The notes: generated from the letters alone by a model not told the origin. Positions 52,579 through 62,182 are shown, numbered from the stretch's first letter. The stretch is DNA of 64,000 nt from Nostocales cyanobacterium LEGE 11386 (GCA_015207155.1 JADEXK010000017.1:1-64000), one strand, 5' to 3'. Numbers and translations: made by a program.

Positions 52579-55143
52579 ATGCAGCCAATTCGCACCTTCA
52601 ACGTCTCTCCTTCACTACCGCAGCGACTCGAACCTCTGCGGCGACTAGCATATAACTTGCACTGGGATTGGAACGTTGAGACTAAAGATTTATTCCGTCG
52701 CTTAGACCCCGATTTGTGGGATTCTAGCCGTCATAACCCTGTATTGATGCTGGGTACCATCAGTCAAGGGCGGCTTTTGGAAGTTGTCGAAGATGAAGGC
52801 TTCCTAGCACAACTAGATCGGGCTGATCGTCAGTTAGAAGATTATCTGCAAGAGCGTACTTGGTATCAGAAACAACGCAGCCAAAAGCCCAAAGAATGCT
52901 ATGCCTATTTTTCGGCTGAATTTGGATTGGTAGATTGTTTACCAATTTATTCTGGTGGCTTGGGTGTTTTGGCGGGGGATCATCTCAAATCTGCTAGCGA
53001 TTTAGGGTTACCGCTTGTGGGTGTGGGCTTACTATATCAGCAAGGGTACTTTGCCCAATACCTGAATGCAGATGGCTGGCAGCAGGAACGCTACCCCATC
53101 AATGATTTTTATAATATGCCTCTGCACCTGGAACGCAATCCTGATGGTTCAGAACTGCGGATTGCTGTAGATTATCCAGGACGCAAAGTGTATGCCAGAG
53201 TTTGGCGTGTACAAGTGGGAATGGTACCGCTATATATGCTGGACACCAACATCGAACCCAACAATCCTTACGACCACGACATCACAGACCAATTGTATGG
53301 TGGTGATATCGATATGCGGATTCACCAGGAAATTATGTTGGGGATCGGTGGTGTCCAGATGTTGAAAGCATTGGGATATAACGTCACTGCCTATCATATG
53401 AATGAAGGTCATGCGGGATTCTCTGCTTTAGAGCGGATCCGCATCCTCATTCAGGAAGAAGGGTTGAGTTATGCCCAAGCTAAACAAGTGGTAGCTTCCA
53501 GTAATATCTTTACCACTCACACGCCAGTACCAGCAGGAATTGACTTGTTTGCTCCCGACAAAATTTTGTATTATCTGGGTTACTATGCCGAAATTTTTGG
53601 CTTGCCCAAAGAACAATTTTTAGGGCTGGGACGAGAAAATACTGGTGATTTATCAGCGCCCTTTAGTATGGCGGTATTGGCCTTGAAGATGGCAACATTT
53701 TCTAATGGTGTAGCTCAGTTGCATGGTGTCGTATCGCGGCAGATGTTCCAGGGTTTATGGAAAAAGGTACCAGTAGAGGAAGTACCAATTGCCGCTATTA
53801 CCAACGGTGTCCATGCCCGTAGTTGTGTCGCTAAGTCAACACAGGAGTTATACGATCGCTACTTGGGGCCCAATTGGTCATCAGCACCACCAGATAGCCC
53901 ATTGTGGGAGCGGATGGATGCGATCCCCGATGAAGAGTTGTGGCGGAATCATGAACGCTGCCGCTTAGATATGATTTTGTATGTGCGAGAGCATTTAGTC
54001 AAACATTTACGCGATCGCGGTGCTTCCGCCTTGGAAATTGATCAAGCTCAAGAAGTGCTAGATCCCCACGTTTTAACCATTGGCTTTGCTCGGCGTTTTG
54101 CCACTTACAAACGCGCCACTCTCTGGATGCGTGATTTGGAACGCATTAAGCGGATTTTATTGAGTAATAAAAACCGAAAAGTGCAATTTGTGATTGCTGG
54201 TAAGGCTCACCCTAAAGATATTCCAGGGAAAGAACTCATCCGCGACATCAATCACTTTATCCGCGAACATCACTTGGAAAAACAAGTAGTGTTTGTTCCC
54301 AACTATGACATCCACATTGCTCGGTTGATGGTAGCTGGTTGTGATATTTGGTTAAATACACCACGTCGTCCACGGGAAGCTTCTGGTACCAGTGGCATGA
54401 AAGCAGCCATGAATGGACTACCAAATTTAAGCGTTCTCGATGGCTGGTGGGATGAAGCTGATTATGTCCGCACTGGTTGGGCAATTGGACACGGTGAAAA
54501 TTACGACGATCCTAATTATCAAGACGAGGTAGAAGCTAACGCTCTCTACGAGTTGCTAGAGAAGGAAGTTGTACCTCTGTTTTATGATCATCAGGATGTT
54601 GATGGTTTACCTAGGTCGTGGGTGGCCAAAATGAAAGATGCAATTCGCTTGAATTGTCCTTTCTTTAATACAGCCCGGATGGTAAGGGATTATGCACAAC
54701 GAGCTTATTTCCCCGCTAGCGATCGCTATCATATCCTGACTGCTGATAACTATGCCCCAGCTAAAGAATTAGCTATTTGGAAAGCAAAACTGAGCGAACA
54801 CTGGTTCAACATTAAAATCAAAGATATTGATGTATCGACAGATGCCGATATTGAAGTTAACCAAACCGTCGCCGTCAAAGCCAAGGTTGACTTAGCAACT
54901 TTGACAAATGATGATGTCCGCGTTGAGCTCTACCAAGGTGCAATTGATGCCAATGGTGAAATTGTCAATGCTGTGCCAGTAGTCATGGATTACCAAGGAC
55001 AGGATGCACAAGGATTGAGTGTTTACACGGCTAACATCACCTATACTACCTCTGGTTTACAAGGTTTGTCTTTACGTGTGCTACCACAACATCAACACTT
55101 GTCTAGTCCCTATGAGCCTAGGTTAATTGCTTGGGCAGAATGA
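52579..55143 (+). CDS. glgP: Alpha-glucan (glycogen) phosphorylase, DUF3417-containing short form
   Basis: 854 residues from the ATG at 52579; an upstream in-frame TTG adds six codons. The N-terminal DUF3417 (RRLAYNLHWDWNVETKDLFR) is followed by the GT35 core with AEFGLVDCLPIYSGGLGVLA, YHMNEGHAGFSALER, TTHTPVPAGIDLF and the PLP-binding lysine in GTSGMKAAMNG. This is the AgpA/maltodextrin-phosphorylase-like subtype rather than the E. coli type. It releases glucose-1-phosphate from glycogen in the cytosol. Confidence 0.95.
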   Translation: MQPIRTFNVSPSLPQRLEPLRRLAYNLHWDWNVETKDLFRRLDPDLWDSSRHNPVLMLGTISQGRLLEVVEDEGFLAQLDRADRQLEDYLQERTWYQKQRSQKPKECYAYFSAEFGLVDCLPIYSGGLGVLAGDHLKSASDLGLPLVGVGLLYQQGYFAQYLNADGWQQERYPINDFYNMPLHLERNPDGSELRIAVDYPGRKVYARVWRVQVGMVPLYMLDTNIEPNNPYDHDITDQLYGGDIDMRIHQEIMLGIGGVQMLKALGYNVTAYHMNEGHAGFSALERIRILIQEEGLSYAQAKQVVASSNIFTTHTPVPAGIDLFAPDKILYYLGYYAEIFGLPKEQFLGLGRENTGDLSAPFSMAVLALKMATFSNGVAQLHGVVSRQMFQGLWKKVPVEEVPIAAITNGVHARSCVAKSTQELYDRYLGPNWSSAPPDSPLWERMDAIPDEELWRNHERCRLDMILYVREHLVKHLRDRGASALEIDQAQEVLDPHVLTIGFARRFATYKRATLWMRDLERIKRILLSNKNRKVQFVIAGKAHPKDIPGKELIRDINHFIREHHLEKQVVFVPNYDIHIARLMVAGCDIWLNTPRRPREASGTSGMKAAMNGLPNLSVLDGWWDEADYVRTGWAIGHGENYDDPNYQDEVEANALYELLEKEVVPLFYDHQDVDGLPRSWVAKMKDAIRLNCPFFNTARMVRDYAQRAYFPASDRYHILTADNYAPAKELAIWKAKLSEHWFNIKIKDIDVSTDADIEVNQTVAVKAKVDLATLTNDDVRVELYQGAIDANGEIVNAVPVVMDYQGQDAQGLSVYTANITYTTSGLQGLSLRVLPQHQHLSSPYEPRLIAWAE

Positions 55144-55181
55144 GATAAGCGTAGTTGTTCGTGAAGCGTCCCGAAGGGTAC

Positions 55182-55221
55182 GGGAGTAGGGAATCTAGAT
55201 ATTCCCACCACTCCCTATTTT
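55182..55221 (+). terminator. Hairpin between convergent glgP and DUF429 genes
   Basis: GGGAGT-A-GGGAAT pairs with ATTCCC-ACC-ACTCCC around CTAGAT and is followed by TATTTT. It starts 38 bp after the glgP stop and overlaps the stop codon of the convergent gene. Confidence 0.55.
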
Positions 55222-55947
55222 CTGAGGAATGACGATGTAACCCGTGGTGCGATCGCCTAGTACTAGGTTACGTTGTTCACCCCAGTACCACCAATGGGCG
55301 GCGACATAAGCGCAAATGAGGCTGTCTAGTTTGTCTTCGGCTGTTTTGAGTGCTGCGCCTGTGGTGGGGATTTCGGAATTAAAGGAACCACAGAGGCGCA
55401 AAGAACACAGAGGGGGAGTCAAAGATGGCAGAATATCAACTATGAAATTGTAGAGTTTAATTAATTCTAAGCGACGCTCACTGAGGCGTCCTTTTTTATA
55501 TTTGAGAATGCGTTCTAAGTTGAATAAATTTACTATTGCAGGATGGGGAAAAACTTCTATTTGATATCTGCCTGGTTTTTGGGGATCAATGATGGGTGCA
55601 TGGGCAAATCCACGAGATTCTAATTCTAAGCCAAAGTTGATGGTGCGTTCTGCGAAGGGGAGATTTTGATTAGCTGGGTAACATCCGGCGTGATATTTAC
55701 CAAAGTATTTGTGAGTGAGTTTGTCGGGGAGACGACTTCCTGTAGCGTTGGGGATCAAGGTGGGTGCATCTACGGCAATAAGGGCAGGTTCTTCTGGTTG
55801 TACACTTTGATCAATCCAGGTGAGGATGTCTGCAATAAATTCTAGGCGATTTAAATCTAGTATTTGCAGTTGTCCTGCGATTAATTCTAAGCAGCATAAG
55901 CCGCTTGGTTGCGATTTCCAGCCTAAATCAATGCCGATAAATTTCAT
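55195..55947 (-). CDS. DUF429-family protein (RNase H-like fold)
   Basis: 250 residues. Start FIGIDLGWKSQPSGLCCLEL has the acidic strand of an RNase H-like fold; ALIAVDAPTLIPNATGSRLP and LDSLICAYVAAHWW with a late Asp are the remaining DUF429 motifs. Function of the family is unsettled, possibly nuclease or phosphotransfer. Residues around SLTPPLCSLRLCGSFNSEIP are encoded by repeat DNA (55384-55415) inserted in frame. Confidence 0.78.
   Translation of the reverse strand: MKFIGIDLGWKSQPSGLCCLELIAGQLQILDLNRLEFIADILTWIDQSVQPEEPALIAVDAPTLIPNATGSRLPDKLTHKYFGKYHAGCYPANQNLPFAERTINFGLELESRGFAHAPIIDPQKPGRYQIEVFPHPAIVNLFNLERILKYKKGRLSERRLELIKLYNFIVDILPSLTPPLCSLRLCGSFNSEIPTTGAALKTAEDKLDSLICAYVAAHWWYWGEQRNLVLGDRTTGYIVIPQKIGSGGNI
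55384..55415 (-). repeat. In-frame dispersed repeat in the DUF429 gene
   Basis: GGAACCACAGAGGCGCAAAG followed by AACACAGAGGG is a string I recall as one of the most frequent intergenic repeats in Nostoc-type genomes. Here it lies within an intact reading frame. Confidence 0.7.
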
Positions 55948-56177
55948 TACTGTTTATTTATGTGCGTTCTTATTATCACATTTCTTTTTCAAGAAATTGC
56001 CAAATTTCACAACAGTTGGTGACGTTTCTAGTTAAGTAAGTCGGCGAGAAAAAATCAAACTATGTGTTTGTAGAGGTAGGTAATAGAAAAATTTTAAATT
56101 TTAGATTAAGAAGGGATAGCTGTGTACTGAGTTTTTTTAAATTAATTGGTAGTTAGGGGCAGGGATAAGAATTTTGC

Positions 56178-56495
56178 TCAACGGCGATCGCGTTTTAGTT
56201 GCCAGAGTGCTTTTTCTACGCACCAATCAACGCTGCGATCGGGATTGCGGTTTTGTTCATATTTCACCAATCTCTCTGCTGCGGCGGCATCACCGTGAAC
56301 TAGAGTCAAAAGTTTATGCCAATTGCCTGTCTTGGGGATGTTGTCTTGATACTTGTGCCTTTGCCTGGGTTTGTGTTGGTGTATTGATTTCTTTCTGGTG
56401 GTGTGGTAGCGTCCTTGAATTTTATTACCTTGTAAGACCAGAAAAGCCAGCCATAACATGAGCAATACCCAGAAAATGAGAATTACAGGATGCAT
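56178..56495 (-). CDS. Small membrane-anchored basic protein of unknown function
   Basis: 105 residues. One N-terminal transmembrane helix (VILIFWVLLMLWLAFLVLQG) followed by a very basic, His/Lys/Arg-rich region and a C-terminal helix (HGDAAAAERLVKYEQNRNPD, VDWCVEKALWQLKRD). The C-terminal part recurs, as far as I recall, in cyanobacterial hypothetical proteins. No partner or function can be assigned. Confidence 0.6.
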   Translation of the reverse strand: MHPVILIFWVLLMLWLAFLVLQGNKIQGRYHTTRKKSIHQHKPRQRHKYQDNIPKTGNWHKLLTLVHGDAAAAERLVKYEQNRNPDRSVDWCVEKALWQLKRDRR

Positions 56496-56891
56496 CGAAA
56501 TTTAGATGTAGATGTTTAATTCCACCATGCGGCGAATTTCTCATCCAGACATCGGGAAAACCTCTCATTTGCAACTTCACAGCCGCTTCATGAAAAAGAT
56601 GAGGGTTGCTGTGAAGAGTGCTGAGTTAAAAGTGCTGAGTTAAAAAACCGCCCACACTTCGGCAAGGCTCAGTGACCACAATTCGCGGGGTATCAACCTT
56701 CTGACAGTAATAAGATTCCGCCCACAAGGGACGGGGCTTGTACCGAGTGCGAAAGTCCTTCCTTCTTCTTCTTTTGACTCAGCACTCAGCACTCAGCACT
56801 GAGTAAGGTAAAAGCTACCCAGTTATGATTTAAAGAGTTAGCAAAAGCGCTAATGTCTAATGACTACTGACTGATGACTAAAGTGAAATTT
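56496..56891. repeat. Repeat-filled gap upstream of trpS
   Basis: Contains several GTGCTGA/ACTCAGC heptamers in both orientations (about 56618-56645 and 56773-56805), and a TCTAATGACTACTGACTGAT run that reaches into the first ATG-like codon at 56874. No gene is seen in it. Confidence 0.65.
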
Positions 56892-57899
56892 ATGGGCAAG
56901 CAGCGTGTTCTTTCTGGAGTTCAACCAACGGGCAATTATCATTTAGGCAATTATTTGGGAGCCATTCGCAACTGGGTGGAAGGTCAGAGCGAATACGAAA
57001 ATTACCTCTTCGTGGCAGATTTACACGCGATTACGGTGCCACACGACCCCACACGGTTAGCGTCTGATACCTACACCCTAGCGGCGCTTTATCTAGCTTG
57101 TGGTTTGGATTTAAATTACTCCACTATTTTTGTGCAATCTCACGTCTCTGCCCACAGCGAACTTACCTGGTTGTTTAACTGCATTACACCTTTAAACTGG
57201 TTGGAAGACATGATCCAGTTCAAAGAAAAGGCTGTCAAGCAAGGGGAAAATGTAAATGTTGGCTTGTTGGACTACCCAGTGCTAATGGCTGCTGATATTT
57301 TGCTGTATCAAGCCGATAAAGTGCCAGTAGGTGAAGACCAAAAGCAACACTTGGAACTAACAAGGGATATTGCCGCCCGGTTTAATCACTTGTTTGGTAA
57401 AGACCAGCCAGTAATTAAGTTACCAGACCCTTTAATTCGCAAGGAAGGGGCAAGGGTGATGAGTTTGGCAGATGGTACACGCAAAATGTCGAAGTCTGAT
57501 CCTTCTGATTTAAGCCGAATTAATTTACTCGACCCACCAGACCAGATTCAATATAAAATTAAACGCTGTAAAACAGATCCGGTTCGCGGTCTAACTTTTG
57601 ATGATCCAGAACGTCCAGAGTGTAATAACTTGTTAACGTTGTATATGCTGCTGTCTGGGAAGAAAAAATCAGAAGTAGCAGCAGAATGTCTGGATATGGG
57701 TTGGGGGCAATTTAAGCCATTATTGACAGAAACGACAATTAACGCCCTCAAACCAATCCAAGAAAAATATCAGGCGATTACCGAGGATAAAACCTATCTA
57801 GAGTCTGTATTGCGCGATGGACGGGAAAAAGCCGAGGCGATCGCTAATCAAACTCTGGCACAAGTAAAAGCCGCTTTGGGCTATTCTACGCCTCTATAA
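56892..57899 (+). CDS. trpS: Tryptophanyl-tRNA synthetase
   Basis: 335 residues from the ATG at 56892 (MGKQRVLSGVQPTGN), the usual start of cyanobacterial TrpS; an ATG at 56874 lies inside repeat DNA and is unlikely. Class I motifs: HIGH variant HLGN in TGNYHLGNYLGA and RKMSKSDPSD. Also MIQFKEKAVKQGENVNVGLL and VPVGEDQKQHLELTRDIA. It charges tRNA-Trp. It is followed after 59 bp by the MTHFR-like gene on the same strand. Confidence 0.96.
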   Translation: MGKQRVLSGVQPTGNYHLGNYLGAIRNWVEGQSEYENYLFVADLHAITVPHDPTRLASDTYTLAALYLACGLDLNYSTIFVQSHVSAHSELTWLFNCITPLNWLEDMIQFKEKAVKQGENVNVGLLDYPVLMAADILLYQADKVPVGEDQKQHLELTRDIAARFNHLFGKDQPVIKLPDPLIRKEGARVMSLADGTRKMSKSDPSDLSRINLLDPPDQIQYKIKRCKTDPVRGLTFDDPERPECNNLLTLYMLLSGKKKSEVAAECLDMGWGQFKPLLTETTINALKPIQEKYQAITEDKTYLESVLRDGREKAEAIANQTLAQVKAALGYSTPL

Positions 57900-57958
57900 G
57901 GTTTTCGCTTTTGGGTGTAATTCGTTATACCCTTGATAAAAACTCAGACATTAATCTT

Positions 57959-58876
57959 ATGCAGGAAACCCAAAGTGTCACAGCCCCGAATTACTTTCGT
58001 AGAGCCGTGCAAGCGGGTAAATTTTTAGTGACTGCCGAAGTAGCACCCCCGAAAGGGGGAAACCCAGCGCACATGATTGCCATGGCGGCGACCCTTAAGG
58101 GGAGGGTTCATGCCGTCAATATTACCGATGGTAGCCGCGCCGTATTGCGGATGTCTTCTTTGGTAGCATCGGCGATTTTATTACAAAATGGCATTGAGCC
58201 AATTTGTCAGATTGCTTGCCGCGATCGCAACCGCATTGGTCTACAAGCAGACCTCATGGGCGCTCATGCCTTGGGTATCCGTAATATATTGGCTTTGACT
58301 GGTGACCCAGTGAAAGCAGGAGATCATCCAGATGCTAAAGGTGTGTTTGACTTGGAATCTGTGCGACTATTGCAACTAATTCGGAAGATGAATCAGGGCG
58401 TTGATTGTAATGAGAAATCCTTGACAGATGGCGCAACAGATTTATTTGCTGGTGCGGCGGTAGATCCGCAATGTGCTAGTTGGTCAGGCTTACAAAGTCG
58501 ATTTGAACGCAAAATTGCAGCAGGAGCGCAGTTTTTTCAAAGTCAATTAATTACAGACTTTGAGCGGCTAGAAAAGTTTATGGATACGATAGCTTCTGTC
58601 CATAAAAAACCAATTTTGGCAGGAATTTTTCTGTTGAAATCGGCCAAGAATGCTCAGTTTATTAATCGGTGTGTTCCGGGTGTGAATATTCCTCAGCATA
58701 TTATTGATAGGTTGGCACAGGCAAAAGACCCCCTTGAGGAAGGAATGAAAATTGCCGCCGAACAAGTACAAATTGCACGGCAATTATGTCAGGGTGTCCA
58801 CATGATGGCAGTCAAGCGGGAAGATTTGATTCCCCAAATTTTAGATTTGGCTGGGGTAAAAATGGTAGAAAAGTGA
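57959..58876 (+). CDS. metF: Methylenetetrahydrofolate reductase-family protein
   Basis: 305 residues from the ATG at 57959; an upstream TTG at 57911 is in frame but gives non-conserved residues. TIM-barrel motifs: FLVTAEVAPPKGGNPAHMIA, VHAVNITDGSRAVLRMSSLV, NILALTGDPVKAGDHPDAKG (FAD/folate region) and GAQFFQSQLITDFERLEKFM. It should reduce methylene-THF to methyl-THF for methionine synthesis. Members of this shorter group may differ in electron donor. Confidence 0.88.
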   Translation: MQETQSVTAPNYFRRAVQAGKFLVTAEVAPPKGGNPAHMIAMAATLKGRVHAVNITDGSRAVLRMSSLVASAILLQNGIEPICQIACRDRNRIGLQADLMGAHALGIRNILALTGDPVKAGDHPDAKGVFDLESVRLLQLIRKMNQGVDCNEKSLTDGATDLFAGAAVDPQCASWSGLQSRFERKIAAGAQFFQSQLITDFERLEKFMDTIASVHKKPILAGIFLLKSAKNAQFINRCVPGVNIPQHIIDRLAQAKDPLEEGMKIAAEQVQIARQLCQGVHMMAVKREDLIPQILDLAGVKMVEK

Positions 58877-58990
58877 TATTTTCTTCCCGCAGGACATGTA
58901 CTAGTGCATGAGAAATAACTTTTGCTGCCTGCACCAACGGGCGAAACGCCTATCCTCAAAGAAAACTGTCAGCATCAATATACTTAACCT

Positions 58991-59019
58991 CAACCACTTC
59001 CCTTGTAGGGAAGTGGTTG
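58991..59019. repeat. Palindromic intergenic hairpin
   Basis: CAACCACTTCCC and GGGAAGTGGTTG form a perfect 12-bp stem with loop TTGTA between convergent genes. It belongs to the same loose class as the CCCCTCTCC...GGAGAGG repeat near 21.1 kb. Without a T-run it may block transcripts only weakly. Confidence 0.65.
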
Positions 59020-59028
59020 GGGTAGAGG

Positions 59029-59484
59029 TTACTTAGCACCCATCTCAAACACTGCACTACGCAAAAAATCAACCCTTTGCTCAAACTCCCAGCCTTTGAT
59101 TGTATTGACAAAGTTGTCTGTTTCAGATGGTAATTGATAGTCAGAAGGTATTTGGATAATCGTACCTTGTTCCATCCCTTGAGCTAGTCTGAGCCATACG
59201 TCTAACTTAGCGCTAGAACTTAAAGCATTATAGGTGCGGCTAATATCAGTATTTGCACAAGCAACGATGTCACGTTGTGCTTGCAGTTGTTGTTCTTTGG
59301 GCATTGCCTCAATTTGATCAACTAAAGCTGCTGCGGTTTCTTGTACAGATGGTTGATTGGTGGGGGTCAAATTATCTTTGATATCCAGATAGCCGTACCA
59401 CAGTAAACCTAACTGAGTATCGACATCAAAACGTCGAAATTGTTCTACAGATTTTCTTGCTGTTTCATTGGTAGTGAAGGTCAT
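59029..59484 (-). CDS. Helical carotenoid protein (OCP N-terminal domain homologue)
   Basis: 151 residues. Matches the all-helical N-terminal domain of the orange carotenoid protein: VEQFRRFDVDTQLGLLWYGY, QRDIVACANTDISRTYNALS and WLRLAQGMEQGTIIQIPSDY. The C-terminal NTF2-like regulatory domain is absent, so this is an HCP. HCPs bind a carotenoid; some quench singlet oxygen or phycobilisome energy. The protein is soluble. The gene is monocistronic by layout and convergent with the MTHFR-like gene. Confidence 0.93.
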   Translation of the reverse strand: MTFTTNETARKSVEQFRRFDVDTQLGLLWYGYLDIKDNLTPTNQPSVQETAAALVDQIEAMPKEQQLQAQRDIVACANTDISRTYNALSSSAKLDVWLRLAQGMEQGTIIQIPSDYQLPSETDNFVNTIKGWEFEQRVDFLRSAVFEMGAK

Positions 59485-59655
59485 AAAATCTCCGATGGCT
59501 GTCTACATCAGCAGTTGCTTATGTCATTTATTAGCACCTGCTTTACAAAATTTAATCAATTGACTCTCAAAGATTAACCCTGCAAAAGACAGAAATAGAT
59601 ACCTTCACTGAGACCAGTGGAACTTATGACTACTGAAGGATGGCGAGTATTAAGT

Positions 59656-60468
59656 CTAAATTTTGTGCTGTATTTGCAGACTTTGCAAAATATAACTAGA
59701 TAGCTCACAAAATCCTTCCCCTTCAGCTGCGGTAGTCATATAAGTAGGCTGATGTTGTAACTGATTTGCATATTTCAGGACATTTGCTACACCCACAGAA
59801 ATAGGAAAATAACGTTGATCAAATAAACTTTCATCATTGGGACTATCACCAACAGTGATAGTTTGTTCTGCTGTAAATTCTGGTAAGTATTCGCGCAATA
59901 CTTGCAATAATCCTCTAGCTTTTTCTTGTCCTTGGGGTTTAATGTGACACTGCACATTACTGTAAGTGAATCCCCAACCCATTTGTTGACAAAGATTACC
60001 TAGGGTTTGTAGTTCATCTGGACTCAAAGCAGCTACATCAAATGTCCAATCGGTGATGCGAAAGCGGTTGTCGGCAGATTCCTGGATTTGGGGAAATTGA
60101 GTTTTTAATTCGGCAAAAGCCAAACCTAAACGCTGGCGATGTTCTCCTAAGTCAGGAATAGGTGTTAAAGCTATTGGTTTTTCTTGCTCAGATGGATAGA
60201 ATAAGCCGCCATTTTCTGCGATCGCACCGACAACTGGCAGCAAATTACTTAGTCCACTCACCCACCCAGCAGAACGTCCGGTGACAATCAATACTTTGAT
60301 CTCATTTGCTGCTAAATCTTCTAACGCTTGCAGCAACGCCGCCGAAAATTTGCCTCTGCGAGTTAGCGTACCATCCATATCTGTGGCAACTAGGCGGATA
60401 TTACTCAAGTCGGTAGATGCAGCTTGAGAAAGTTGTCTGATAACAGGAAAATTTGTGTGTATATACAT
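59656..60468 (-). CDS. HAD-superfamily (IIB) sugar-phosphatase-like hydrolase
   Basis: 270 residues from the ATG at 60468; a TTG lies four codons earlier. Motif I DMDGTLTRRG, motif II TGRSAGW, and motif III/IV GDSPNDESLF are complete, with a type IIB cap between (~90-200). Likely a sugar-phosphate phosphatase of the sucrose- or mannosylglycerate-phosphatase kind; substrate undetermined. It starts back-to-back with the next gene. Confidence 0.87.
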   Translation of the reverse strand: MYIHTNFPVIRQLSQAASTDLSNIRLVATDMDGTLTRRGKFSAALLQALEDLAANEIKVLIVTGRSAGWVSGLSNLLPVVGAIAENGGLFYPSEQEKPIALTPIPDLGEHRQRLGLAFAELKTQFPQIQESADNRFRITDWTFDVAALSPDELQTLGNLCQQMGWGFTYSNVQCHIKPQGQEKARGLLQVLREYLPEFTAEQTITVGDSPNDESLFDQRYFPISVGVANVLKYANQLQHQPTYMTTAAEGEGFCELSSYILQSLQIQHKI

Positions 60469-60581
60469 ATACAGTTTCAATAAAGCTGTAAAAAATAATC
60501 ACCATACAGCTAAATGGCATTCAGGATTTGGGCATCCTAAAGATAATAAATCAACTGTTTCTGTTTGTATATTTATCAACC

Positions 60582-61388
60582 ATGCTAACTTCCATGTTTC
60601 TTGCCCAATCCTCTGGGTCGCAGACAAAAAAGGTTTCCCAACAAATCGTCGCCAATGAGTCTCAATTACCACCACTTTTGGTTATGACTTCTGGTGGACT
60701 GGCTTTAGCGGTGATTGGTTTAATTGTGTGTAGCAAACTTCAGCTAGATAAGTTAGAGAAAAAACTTAAATTTGAACAATTCCGGACGCGAGAACTAGAG
60801 AAAAAGTTTAAACTAGCGCTGGAAACTATTCGCAAAATGGAAACGAATCCCGATTTGGTGAACTCACGGGACTTTAATTTGGACTATCTGCGGATGCGGA
60901 TGTCAGAAGAGGTGTTTCATTTTGCGATCGTTAATCAAATGAAAATTAAAGTTAAAGATAAAATTTCTCAAGCATTACGTCCAAATCAAGCCCAGCAAGG
61001 AATTATCGGCATTGCTAGCAGCACTGGACGGCAGGTAGATGAAATTTTTGATGTGGAATATGAGACTGGTGCTGGTGCAAATGCGGCTAAACGAGTACTG
61101 TTTCGTATTCAAATCCGGTTAATGAAGTTACCTACACAAGCAACTTCTGCCACCATCAGCCAAATTATTGACTGTGTTGAAACTTATCTTAGCCCCGTTG
61201 AAGATGAGGATACCTGGCAACCGACAATTCAAGGACGAATTGCCTATATGCATTGGGATCAAAAGGCTAAACCTACGCCCTTATTGGTGCTGGAACAATC
61301 TAATGAAGGCGTAAATGTAACTTTTCGCACGAGTCGCCAAGCAAATGTTGCTGCACAGCAGAAACCTTCTGGAGGTAAGAGTAGGTGA
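60582..61388 (+). CDS. Membrane-anchored coiled-coil protein of unknown function
   Basis: 268 residues from the ATG at 60582 (MLTSMFLAQSSGSQ); upstream TTG starts are less likely. One transmembrane helix (LPPLLVMTSGGLALAVIGLIV region) is followed by a coiled coil (LDKLEKKLKFEQFRTRELEK) and a conserved soluble domain (IIGIASSTGRQVDEIFDVEY, RVLFRIQIRLMKLPTQATSA). I recognise it only as a conserved cyanobacterial hypothetical. Confidence 0.65.
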   Translation: MLTSMFLAQSSGSQTKKVSQQIVANESQLPPLLVMTSGGLALAVIGLIVCSKLQLDKLEKKLKFEQFRTRELEKKFKLALETIRKMETNPDLVNSRDFNLDYLRMRMSEEVFHFAIVNQMKIKVKDKISQALRPNQAQQGIIGIASSTGRQVDEIFDVEYETGAGANAAKRVLFRIQIRLMKLPTQATSATISQIIDCVETYLSPVEDEDTWQPTIQGRIAYMHWDQKAKPTPLLVLEQSNEGVNVTFRTSRQANVAAQQKPSGGKSR

Positions 61389-61412
61389 CAGGTGACAGGT
61401 GATAGGTGACAG
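61386..61412. repeat. Tandem GTGACAG/GTGATAG heptamers
   Basis: GGTGACAGGTGACAGGTGAT and the next bases form about four 7-bp units directly after the stop codon of the preceding gene. Confidence 0.7.
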
Positions 61413-61468
61413 AAAAATATTGTGTGTAATTAGTTCTGTCTAAATACTTAATAATTATGGGTGATGAA

Positions 61469-62182
61469 TTATGGTTTTTCGCTGATAACTGCACTTTGGG
61501 AATTACGCACTAAAATACCATCTTCCATTTCAATGATGCGATCGGCTATGTCCAAGATGCGATTATCGTGAGTGACTAACAAGATAGAAGTTCCTTGTTC
61601 TTTAGCCAGACCTTGCATGATTTCCACAACATCGCGTCCCGATTGTTTGTCCAAAGCGGCGGTTGGTTCGTCTGCTAGTACCAGTGGGGGACTATTGACT
61701 AGGGCGCGGGCGATCGCTATTCTTTGTTTTTGTCCGCCAGAAAGACTGTCTGGGTAATAACTAACTCGTTCTTCTAAACCAACAGCCCCCAGCATGGCTT
61801 CTGACTTGGCGATCGCTTCATTTTGAGTGATATCATCATTTAATTCCACTGCCATCTGCACATTTTGCGTAGCAGTTAAGAATCCCAACAAGTTGTGAGC
61901 TTGAAAAATATAACCAATATTACGCCGAATTTGCACCAATTTATTCTGACTAGCGCCAAACAGTTCTACACCTAAAAATTTCAGACTTCCCTCTTGTACA
62001 GACCGCAAACCACCAATTAAACTCAGTAATGTTGTTTTACCTGAACCTGATGGTCCAGTCATAATGACAATCTCTCCCGGATAAATTTCTAGGTTAATGT
62101 CAAATAAAATCTGTTTTTTTAGTGGGCCTTTGCCGTAGTAGTGGTTGAGATTTTTAATGGCAATTACAGGTTCTTGGTTCAT
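61469..62182 (-). CDS. devA: ABC exporter ATP-binding protein (DevA-like)
   Basis: 237 residues. Walker A GPSGSGKTT, signature LSGGQKQRIAIARAL, Walker B VLADEPTAALD and H-loop VTHDNRI. Belongs to the MacB/LolD-type ATPases, and the order membrane-fusion protein, permease, ATPase matches devBCA. It powers the exporter encoded upstream. Heterocystous strains have several DevBCA paralogues, so assignment to heterocyst glycolipid export is not certain. Confidence 0.85.
   Translation of the reverse strand: MNQEPVIAIKNLNHYYGKGPLKKQILFDINLEIYPGEIVIMTGPSGSGKTTLLSLIGGLRSVQEGSLKFLGVELFGASQNKLVQIRRNIGYIFQAHNLLGFLTATQNVQMAVELNDDITQNEAIAKSEAMLGAVGLEERVSYYPDSLSGGQKQRIAIARALVNSPPLVLADEPTAALDKQSGRDVVEIMQGLAKEQGTSILLVTHDNRILDIADRIIEMEDGILVRNSQSAVISEKP

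Noticed and set aside
56874..56891. TrpS start at the ATG at 56874
   Set aside because: The codon lies in heptamer repeat DNA, and MGKQRVLSGVQPTG six codons later is the usual family start.
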